From positions 32,243,199 through 32,307,198 of the forward strand of contig CM067353.1 in NCBI GenBank assembly GCA_034190875.2: DNA of 64,000 bases, read 5' to 3'. Of the stretch, positions 55,298 to 64,000 are shown in pieces. Position 1 is the first letter of the stretch, and each line of letters opens with the position of its first letter. A program made the translations under genes and the position numbers. This DNA is from Urechis unicinctus (lineage: Eukaryota > Annelida > Polychaeta > Xenopneusta > Urechidae). The notes beneath the pieces were generated by a model. The model was not told where the DNA came from. It searched no databases and saw only the letters and a list, made by a program, of their open reading frames with translations.

Positions 55298-57130
55298 TGT
55301 TCAGAAAGAAAAAAAAGAAAAACAACACTGAACCAAATAGAAAAAGTTCCACAACGCAAACTCCACACGACAAATCCATTTGCTCGTGTTTAATAATCTC
55401 TTCTAACGCCTCTGACGGATCATGGCCCGAAAGACTGCACTTAATTAGTTTAGGTTAAGTTGCGATCAACACAATCACTTCACTTACGCCAGTCACAGTG
55501 AATGAAAACACCCAATAAGCCGCTTACTAATGTCAGCTACAGGCCGTCGACATCGTAAGTGTGCGAAATAAGTCATATACGAAATAAAGAAATTTTATTT
55601 TTTATATGAACCAACATACAACACACATGGTCGTAAATCGAGCAATGCTTGCCTGCCCCATACATGAACTGGACCTGGCAGAACGACAGTTGATGGCCAG
55701 CTCTCCCTTTATACGGTTCACATACCAGGCTCGCATTTCTCAATGGCGACCAATTAAACCCTCCTTGAAAGAAGCGCCATGATAGTATTTGAGTGGCTGA
55801 ACATGAATGTGAATGCCAGACATTGAAGTACATCAAAGATTAATAAGTTCACCTATAGGGATAGATCAGCTGCTGCAAGAATGCTATAACGAAAGGCAGC
55901 TCTAGTTGAGATGTGTTGCTATTCATTAAGAGCTTTACTGCACATTTCCCTTACTGATTGTATGTAGCTCTGATCTGGTTTGGCTCTCAAGTACAATAAT
56001 AAGGAACACCCTTGCTTACATAACAAATATACACAAGTACACTCGTTTAATGAGGCGCTCCTACATATTCACAAAACATGGGTTGTATTGATAAATAACG
56101 TAAGTTATTCTTTAATGCCAATTCTATTCCAAAGCAAATAGACATACAACTTTTATGAAAGGGCTTGTCTTTTAAAGCACATATTGCCATTAACAAATGT
56201 AAAACAAATGGTTAATATCGGGTTGCGCATGGTGCTAGAATATTTGGGAGTTCATCGGTACATTCTTTTTGCATAAAACTCTTGGTAAGGTTCGATTTCA
56301 TCATTGATGCATCTTGTCATTCAACAGAAATAATTACTCATAAGATCGTTTCTTCAATGAAGTTGCCTGTTGATGAATATGCAGATTACTAAAACTTTGG
56401 TTATTGCTGTTGATTGCTCTCATATTGTCACACTTCGCAAGGTGGCACCCTGCAGAAATCCAACAGGCGGTTTCGAATATATACGAACATTCGACATGAA
56501 ATGCTGTTCTACGGTTAGCTGTCCATTGAACAATGTGGCTGCTTATCTTACCAAAAATGTAATCCTTGGTCAGCTGTACAGCATATAATCCAAGATACGG
56601 TCATATAAATATTATGCAATTCTTACCTGGATTATCTCAGGGAATGAGTATCGTCAAGGCACACTTTCACTTTGTCTAGCTAGCTACAATTGATTGAATG
56701 GATATTATGAAAGGTTGTGCACATTTGCATTAAAACATCTTTTATCAAGCGTTGCGGGTCCTTTGCAGAAGAAATGCCATGCTATCAGTCAATTTGGAAT
56801 TGCCATTACGGATGAAACCCGGACGAATATCATTTGTTGATGATGACAAATCGTGCCACGTTTGATATCTCTAAAGCAACAAAGCCCATTCACCCTGATG
56901 AGTTTACAACCAGTTCCCGGTATTGGCATATTCACAAGGAGCTGCTTACCACATTGGCAAACATAGTAATGAATGATGCTCAATTGATAGACGTTTGTCC
57001 TTAAATAAGAGTCGTCTATTTTTCCACAATAATTTGTTCTCATCCACCCTTTCCAGCTTTGTGTGGCATTTGGGATATTGCCGCTAAGCAATATTACTAT
57101 ATTGATTTTGGTGTGACCAAAGTTGGCTAT

Positions 57131-57210
57131 ACAGCTGGTAAACCACTATTGGCTGTGTGCATGTCCCCGGACAGCTGGTAAACCACTATTGGCTGTGTGC
57201 ATGTCCCCGG
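57131..57210 (+). repeat. Perfect 40-bp tandem duplication
   Basis: 57131-57170 and 57171-57210 are identical (starting acagctggtaaaccactatt). Paralogs (2785, 6035) have a single unit, so this arose recently in this copy. Confidence 0.97.
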
Positions 57211-57464
57211 AAATATGGCGAAACATCAATTTACTACTGCCTAGCAAGTATTATGCATTTCAACTCCAATACTACCACGCCGGTGTAGCCCTGACAAACA
57301 GCCTTTGCCCTCCTAAGTTGCTCAATGTCCGGAGCATTTGTAAGGCCCAGAAAGCCCATGCTTATCCATCTGCAGATCAGGTAAACGGCACGGTGGTTCA
57401 GTTTTGTGTGCAGGTTGACACATAGGGGAGCTGGTTGCTTCAGGGGGATGAACAGTACATCGTT

Positions 57465-57560
57465 GTAATATCTCAAAGTGAATATGTCTCAAATTGCACA
57501 TAGTTTATCGTACATATATTTCACTCTACATGTGATAAATAGTACATATGCTTCATATTG
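57465..57560 (+). repeat. Degraded remnant of the 32-bp minisatellite
   Basis: Strips such as 'atctcaaagtgaatatg', 'atagtttatcgtacatat' and 'aaatagtacatatgcttca' match the unit of 17286-17669. The upstream neighbour ('aggttgacacat') is the same. Confidence 0.6.
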
Positions 57561-58139
57561 GGTGATAATTTTCATCTTCTTTCACGTTTGTATTTAATTC
57601 GGGTAACGATGCGGTTAGCAACCAGAGAGCAATGCATCCCTTTTTCATTGGTTCAGAAAAGATTCTTTGACCAGATGGTATCGATGAAAATACTGTATCC
57701 GTTGGGTTAGCAACACTTATTGGTGCTGGCTTCCCACCTACAACACAGCAGTAGCACCAGCAGCGCAAGCATCTTCTAGAGCGTCTTAAGCAGCTGATAT
57801 CCTGTGCACACCAGATGCCGCATAATTGATTAATGTCACGCTGTAATATATCTCTTGAGAGCGCGTTTTATTGCAAAGCAATTGTGAGCTTAAAAAACCC
57901 CATTTAATCTCTTACGTGAATGCCTAGCCAACAGAGAAAATCTAAATCCAGGGATGTATACAAACTCGAGGCTCGTTGATTGATTATACACAATCTGCTA
58001 CGTATTCTGTCCTCATGAGATGTCATGCTCAACAAGGGAGAGGCTCGTTCGTTTCCGGTTAATTGTATTTATTAGGACACATGGCGAGCTGTGTGCTTAA
58101 ACATTTTTCAACGATATTTTGCTCTCATTGAATACAAAG

Positions 58140-58500
58140 AAAGATCAAGTTAGTACACGGTGGTACGACACCCAAATACTAATGTGTTACATGGTGTCTG
58201 CAAAAGTGAATGGGCGAGGCCATCTGAACGAAGCGGTCGTCTTCTACAATAAATGGGGGAAAAACAGCATATACACGTGGATGAGAGTTGGACGTTTGAG
58301 TGGTGGAATATGGTCGCCATTCATTCGCACTTTCTATTCATCTTTGCATGTTGAGTTGCGAGATATGAGAAGGCCGTCAAGAGCCAAGTTTCATGACCAA
58401 CGATATCATCAAGGATTATACATTGCCCTGATTTTCACTGAGCAGTTCTCGTTAGGCCCCGTTCATATTTTCGCTAATGCGCTGAGCATGTTCTGTTGAA
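58140..58500 (+). repeat. Segment matching 63120-63720
   Basis: 'gg.atatggtcg.c', 'ttgagttgcg.gat..gag', 'aggccgtc.ag', 'caacgatatcat..aagg', 'tgccctg.ttttca.tga', 'gccc..ttcat.tttt' and 'gcatgtt.tg' run in order. A 126-codon open frame here is not kept in the partner. Confidence 0.7.
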
Positions 58501-59090
58501 ATATGTGACGGGAAAGGGGATTTGCTTTGTAATAAACGGCATCTATGACCTATGTGCCAAATGCATCATCAAATAGTTGGCAATGAATATAGAGTGTACA
58601 TATGTTTGAAATTGCGGGGAATCACCTGAATGCCTAATACATAGCTGCTACAACAACTAGCCATAGGGACGGCCTCGTGCCGACTATGAAGAACATTACT
58701 CTTCAATGCATGCAGCGAATGTGTGTTTTCTGTATATTTAAATAATTGATATAACTGATGTTATGTTATATCTGGAACATGGCTGAACTACAAATGGGAG
58801 TATATAATTGTAGCTTAGCAATGAAACAACACGCCTGGAAGCGTTATTAATGACAATAAGTCCTCTGTATGAAAATAAGCCATGTAGATATAAGACACGG
58901 GTAATTGTTCAGCAACAGAGCCTGAACAAACTGAATAATAGCTGACTATCAATTGGCTGATCCACATGCTACAACCCAGGTGTTCTTAGTTGGCAAGCTA
59001 TCATGCGTAATAATGATCTCTCTCTACTAATATGCAGCCAGGGACAAGTGTCATCATGCAAATTTGATTGATAACCGAAGCAGTGCTCTG
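58500..59090. other. Unassigned non-coding sequence
   Basis: 'gggaaaggggatttgctttgta' (58511) recurs at 63712, extending the preceding pair a little. The rest has no partner. Confidence 0.35.
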
Positions 59091-59099
59091 TGACTCTCA

Positions 59100-59240
59100 A
59101 ATATAGCTACGGGTCCAAAAACAAGGTGATGCAAGTTCAGGTTTTTGTGTGTGGGAGGCGCAATAGCATTGAAAGGTCTTTCCATTAATATATTTCCATG
59201 ATAAAAGCAAAGTGGGAAGGCTAGAGCTTAAGGTATGTCT
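59100..59240 (+). repeat. Short copy of the 'gtgggaaggc' repeat module
   Basis: 'tttgtgtgt.ggaggcgca', 'atatatttccatgataaaagc', 'aaagtgggaaggctagagctt' follows 30325-30425. Confidence 0.6.
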
Positions 59241-60400
59241 AGAAAACACTGGGATGCAAAATATTAATGTTTTTGGTATCCTATAGTACTGTTGCACAGA
59301 GAGCTTAGATAACTTCATAAGACAGTGATTACTTGAGCAGAATCACGTCGGCATATACGGAATCGAACGGGAGTAATATCACAAGGCTACTGTTGTAGCA
59401 ATTGCTGATGACAAACCAACTGAATGTAGCATCAAATGAAAATATCTTATCTTCATCCCTACAATGACAACCTGAATGCTTCATTCGGAACCACTGGCGA
59501 CGTTAATTGCACAAGTGTGTTTGATAACAAACCAGCAATTGTATGCAGGGGGATTCATTAATCGGTCCATGCAAGAAGACATCTTTACTCACAATTCATT
59601 CACAAAAGTAGCTGAGATTGATATTTGTTTTTCAGTGATGACTTTTGTAGAAACATTTTTGCTGAGTACAACTCCACGGGAATACAGCCATTCACGCTGA
59701 TGATACAGGTATATTCAAAATGTTCACGACCAGTCGGCAAACATTGTCAGCCAATGCAATCAAAATGGTGAATTACAGTTAAACGTAATATACTTCATGC
59801 ATTATTATAACTATAGCTATATTCCACAGTGATGTGTCTGCATTATACGAAGAGTTTAGAGCGATCCCAGCGCATGTCCGCCAAACTATATTGGACAATT
59901 AGTTCTTCTCATACATAAATTGGTTGGATGAGGCACTTTTTTTCTCCACCTGCGAACTCTTCTAACATAAGTAAACAGTGATGATGCCGCACTGTTTGGT
60001 TCATGTTACGTGTGAGGAAACGCAAGTTGAAGAATCTAAGCAACGCAATAGACGTTATTGTTAATCATTTATACATTACATGTCTTTCTGTCAGCTAGGC
60101 CGTGTATGACGAATGTAGGAGGATTCGAACAATTGATAAATGTCATTCCGTTTTCCTCATTTGAATTTGCAGATTGCTATTTCCTGTATTATTTATTGCC
60201 AACACTCGAACTGCCTTCGTGACAGGGACTGCCATGCTTGCCCGCAAGCAACTGTTTTAGGCTGCATGGACCTGGCTGAATTGTGGCCTGGGCATTGTTG
60301 TACTGTGTGCGCCATCATCTCGGAAAGCATAAGTTAATCTCAATCGTTATTTAGGGAATACTCAAACAGAGGTAATGGGTGCTATATTAACAAAGGCAAT
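59240..60400. other. Unassigned non-coding sequence
   Basis: No paralog or coding signal was found. A plus-strand frame at 60140-60337 is Cys-rich but has no recognisable spacing. Confidence 0.3.
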
Positions 60401-61570
60401 CGACGTTGATGAATAATGGTTAATATTTGCTTTCCAACTACAACATACATTGTGTGTGCATTGCTTTTGTGTTAAACCAAAAACAACCTAGGGTGCGGTG
60501 GGAGTTATAAGCGCCAGTCGGATGCGCTAAATTGCAACGAATAGATTGTGTAGTGTTGAGGATCTCATATAAAATTTCTGTGTAAGGAAAATGCATGAAT
60601 AAGCACGTCACGAGCCATTTTGCTGATAAAATGCTGAATACCAGACAGATAAGCTGCATCAAACGACTGCTGTTGACGTAATGATAACTGCAATAGACTT
60701 GTGAAAGCAATTATAAAACATAGTATTGATCCAGACAAAGAACTAACCAGCTGATCAACATTGACCAATCAATACCTTAGCGGTCAAGGGAGTGGCACTT
60801 AATTAGTCAGGTTAAAGAACGATGTTCTAGTCTTTTTTTTCGCTTTCGTTGCAGGCACAGAGCGACTTTGTCCTGCGCTATACAGAAGGCCATGGACTTA
60901 TATTACAGCTTTCCTGCAGGACCAATTCATTAGCAGCTGCCATAGTGCCGCTTGCTAGTGGCTTCTACTTGCAGTCCGCCTGAAGGGACACTCCTGTAGA
61001 AAATAATCGATGTACAAAGCATTCGCAGTGCCCTTCAGCACATTCCTTGTTGGCTAAGCGATGTATGGATAGGGTTTGGTGAAGCCAAAGCATTAAGTGA
61101 CCTATTCCGGAATACAATGGCGGCTAGGCCTGAAGGTAACGTGTGTGAGGCCGGGAGGTCGTTAGTAACGGGATCACTGGCGTGAGGTACGACGAGAGGC
61201 GTGGTCATCAGGCAGCAGCTGCTCTTGATAGTTTCTTCTGGATCACTGACGTATCTTCTTCGTCTTCCTTTTTCTACTCTTTCTTCTTGAAGACAAGGAG
61301 ATCACACAAACAATATGTCAACTGCATAAAACGTTTTGTCAAATTTGCAATTTTATGGGGTGACATATTTGAAATGACACGGTTCATATGTTTGCTGTTT
61401 GGATGTGCAAAAATGACACATTGGCATTTATGTCAGAATCACCAAATCATCCTCTTACCAACGTCTGCTGCAGCGATTGTAACCGCCAGACGAAAAGCAA
61501 TGCATATAACATGATCATGTTTGGCCTTTGTAGCGCGTTAGCACTTACAGTGTCCTAAAGTACGTGATTC
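60400..61570 (+). repeat. Duplicated segment, paralog of 51830-52860
   Basis: See 52080-53150. The two copies are colinear over about 1 kb with moderate divergence. This copy has a T-rich insertion at 60832. Confidence 0.8.
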
Positions 61571-61689
61571 GCCTGAAGACCTGAGTGCATAACTTCATGG
61601 CCCTGTATCAATCGACTGGTGGCTATTGAGTTGTGTGTATAGCTGACTGATGGCTTACCGCTGTCACTCTGTCAACATTTGGTGTGTTT

Positions 61690-62670
61690 TCCCTTATTTT
61701 TCTAACCATCTGGTATTGGTCATGCCCAATTATCACAAGTAACGTGGGCTTGCAGTGGTGCTGCCAGCTTGGGAATTGGTGACATTCAAAAGGCTGCTCT
61801 GTGAGTGAGCGATGACTGCAGTAATGGGATTAACACATTGTGGGTCATGGATTTCCGGTCGTGCTGGACCTCAAAGGAGGCATAAAGGAGAATGATTTCC
61901 TCTGCCCGTCTGTGATTGCTGTTTATTTGCTGTTCGTTCACAATGGGGTAAATTTCCGTTCACCATAAAGTATTGTCGCATAAAGCGTGACAGGCGTGAT
62001 CATGACATTAGCTTGGTGGCCGCGGTTGCTATCATTTCCCCGACAAGGTGTAATTTAGTACCGCTACTAACCACTACTAGCCGCAACCAACATGCTTAAA
62101 TGTACTTTACAGTCTGACAACCGCTATTGGTAACACCCACTCGTCATACTGAAATATGTTTTAATCGTGATTGTCTCCATCTTCTGCATCCGAGAAATAT
62201 CAAGCTGTGAAGTCCGTAGCATATTGATCATTTATCATGTTTCTTATTATAAGCCCCGTGAAGGTGACAGACACGTTGGTGGAATAACACTTTCACTTGC
62301 CGGAGTCAGGATAATGCCTATTTTGAATGGTCGAACTGATGTTGGTTGAATACATTAGTGTTTATATACCGCAGCCCATGAGTAGATATGTTTGAGTGAT
62401 ACATGCAATCAGGTGTAAACCTACTTAGTGTGCTCCGATGCCACCGGATCTTATATCAGTCCAAGTCCTTTCGTTCGGTTTGTATGTCAAGTAAGAAAGA
62501 CCACGAGATCTTAGTGCATTTCCATGGTAACCGAAGAAAGCGAACAATATAGTTGGCTTCTGTGAAGAATAACCAGATAAAGTAGTGATTATATATGAAG
62601 AAAGGTTGTGCCAACCTGTTCATCGCTTTTTGAAGGTGGATTATGCGATGTATCACAATGCCATCAAACA
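61690..62670 (+). repeat. Duplicated segment, paralog of 36655-37620
   Basis: See 36655-37000 and 37000-37970. This copy lacks LINE 1 at its left side and so shows the pre-insertion sequence for that border. Confidence 0.8.
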
Positions 62671-62679
62671 ATGAGCGAC

Positions 62680-63720
62680 AGCAGACCCACAGACCTCTCG
62701 TACTTAGATACGTCCACCTTAGGCGCGTTCAGATTGTGATCATAAATGCCTTTATTGTCGAAGAAAAGCATAGTCACACTACATCTAGAGCGCAGGCTAA
62801 TAAAAACATTGATGAATATATCCAACAAATTAATAAACCAGCAACATAGCTATATCCTAAACCTGACAATTTCGATGCCATTCTTGCCTTTCCTCGAGCC
62901 AAATGTATGCGTACATTGCTTGGAAGTTTACAGTGAATAGATTGATAACAAAGCAGCTTACAATGTATGACTGGTATCGGTATTTTTACGCAAGTCGAAT
63001 GCATCAGCGTCGTATTATATATTTCATAGAACAAAAAAAACATCAATCAGGTGTTTGTCAATATTATCGCTCACAATTAATTACCACTGAGCTAGACTTC
63101 TGACTCAATTTTAACCTTGTGGCCGTCATGGTGGGATATGGTCGTCCTTTATGCACACTTTCATGGATGCAGTTACCTTTTATGAATGAAATGTATGACT
63201 GTTCCAATTAATGGCGACCCTCCTAAACTTTCGCATATGTTGCGTGCTACCACAACCAGTAGCATCAGTATCAACAGCTGCAGCAATCATGCTCATGCTC
63301 GTTTGTTTTTTGCAATTACTGTCGATTATATCATCTTTGTGCTTTGAATTGCGTGATAAGAGCAGGCCGTCGAGGGTCAAGCTTCAAACGCGATCCATAT
63401 CATACTCATTGCAGCCCACATATATGCCTTGTGCAGAACACCTGTTGCACGCCAAAAGTGAAAAAGAAAACCAATGTGGATAAGCAAGGACGGATAAAGA
63501 AGAGGATGGGTTGAACAAGTAGGAAGATGAAAAGGAGAACATGATAAGCTGCTGACATAAATATAAGCCAAACATAAGCCACGACAAAACGACAGCACAC
63601 ATGATCAACGATATCATGCAAGGCTAATATAGTGCCCTGCTTTTCATTGAACTGTTTTCGTTATGCCCCCCTTCATGTTTTTACTAATACTTTGTGCATG
63701 TTGTGCTTACGGGGAAAAGG
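62680..63720 (+). repeat. Mosaic: 62690-62820 like 53030-53150; 63200-63400 like 37780-37960; 63580-63720 like 58390-58530
   Basis: Three different partners follow one another within 1 kb, a compact example of the patchwork. No gene was seen. Confidence 0.6.
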
Positions 63721-63724
63721 TATT

Positions 63725-64000
63725 TGCTTTGTAATGAAAGACATAAAGCGTAGCTGCTGTATGCGAAATGGTTACGTTAATGCAGTGCACATATGCTAAA
63801 ATCCCGCCGATTCATTTGAATTCCTCATAATGTTGCCCAGCCCTCCAAATAAAGGCATTGATTTTCTGCAAACTTGTGTTTCATAAGCAATCAGCTTAGG
63901 ATGATAACTCAAATTCAAATTATGCAATGGTATGACAAGACAAACGTTGAGGCACAGTGCAATACGTATGATTGCTGACGCCCAGAATTTTATGAAATGA
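63725..64000. other. Unassigned non-coding sequence at the window end
   Basis: Apart from the 'gttacgttaatgcagt' strip (63772) shared with 7265 and 19780, nothing was found. Confidence 0.3.

Larger units (their letters stand above)
53158..55362 (-). mobile_element. Second LINE, dead and internally deleted
   Basis: Right to left it holds an ORF1-type frame (55297-54788), the linker that normally follows the endonuclease (about 54650-54500), RT fragments and a 3' AT-rich end near 53158. The endonuclease is missing, and so is the RT part carrying motif A. The right border near 55362 is set by resumption of the 676-type repeat ('aaatccatttgctcgtgttt' at 55372 against 673). The left border is set by the 62820-type sequence. 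It differs in family from LINE 1 and is closer to elements common in cnidarians and other aquatic invertebrates, from memory of their proteins. Confidence 0.85.
55370..58140 (+). repeat. Segmental duplication, right copy (partner 676-3740)
   Basis: Order and orientation are as at 676-3740, with anchors 'gatcatggcccgaaa' (55419), 'acttacgccagtcacagtg' (55482), 'cacaaaacatggg' (56071), 'cttttaaagcacata' (56169), 'attgccattacggatga' (56799), 'ccggagcatttgtaaggccc' (57330), 'gctacgtattctgtcc' (57997) and 'agctgtgtgcttaaac' (58089). It lacks the microsatellite and the expanded GCA tract of the left copy. 55590-55830 is also related to 9080-9420. Confidence 0.8.

Noticed and set aside
60140..60337. 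Cys-rich secreted peptide
   Set aside because: Cysteines have no regular spacing, no signal peptide is evident, and there is no repeat or exon context.

Overview
This is eukaryotic, animal-type nuclear DNA. There are no operons or bacterial gene layout. Open frames are short and scattered, simple-sequence tracts are frequent, the LINE retrotransposon remains carry reverse-transcriptase and endonuclease motifs, and the one recognisable host gene has GT-AG introns. A marine or aquatic invertebrate is my best guess from the LINE types; the species cannot be named from this sequence alone. Gene density is very low. The only host coding sequence I recognise is the last two exons of a YIPF5/Yip1-family membrane-trafficking gene (minus strand, 32116-32561). 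They splice to a clean 114-residue C-terminus. Two decayed copies of single YIPF5 exons lie elsewhere (22144-22288 and 48052-48241). Layout: most of the window is a patchwork of old, diverged copies of the same multi-kb non-coding segments. The clearest pair is about 676-3740 and 55370-58140, direct and colinear. Further families link 1250-1590/4240-4560/11960-12420, 5750-6720/16790-17280/29790-30760/38990-39400, 8060-9010/19800-20770, 9690-10290/23600-25015, 10980-12000/14750-15830, 13070-14600/29050-31640 (and 21010-22330/31000-32340), 22780-23400/41150-41740/52080-52860/60730-61560, and 36690-37960/61720-63400. The YIPF5 exons lie inside one of these duplicated segments, which explains the stray pseudo-exons. 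Mobile elements cut into this background: a dead PHD-endonuclease-RT LINE (about 33224-36640, minus), a dead and internally deleted second LINE (about 53158-55362, minus), a 36-base tail of the first LINE near 2165, and a 2955-bp terminal-inverted-repeat DNA transposon (25020-27974). The transposon holds a tRNA-like SINE piece, a 30-bp minisatellite and four exons that splice in one frame into an unrecognised protein. Other structure: minisatellites of 27, 30 and 32 bp; TC/TGTC, GAA, AT, GT and poly-C tracts; two long near-perfect inverted repeats (9591-9685, 23410-23585) in which one arm belongs to the old repeat and the other looks like a younger inverted copy; and several very recent short tandem duplications (3869-3975, 57131-57210, 48540-48790). 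The most promising undescribed items are the transposon with its spliced gene, the two snap-back inverted repeats, and a 39-codon paralogous segment (4619-4735 versus 28902-29018) whose changes cluster at third codon positions. All alignments and counts here were made by eye.
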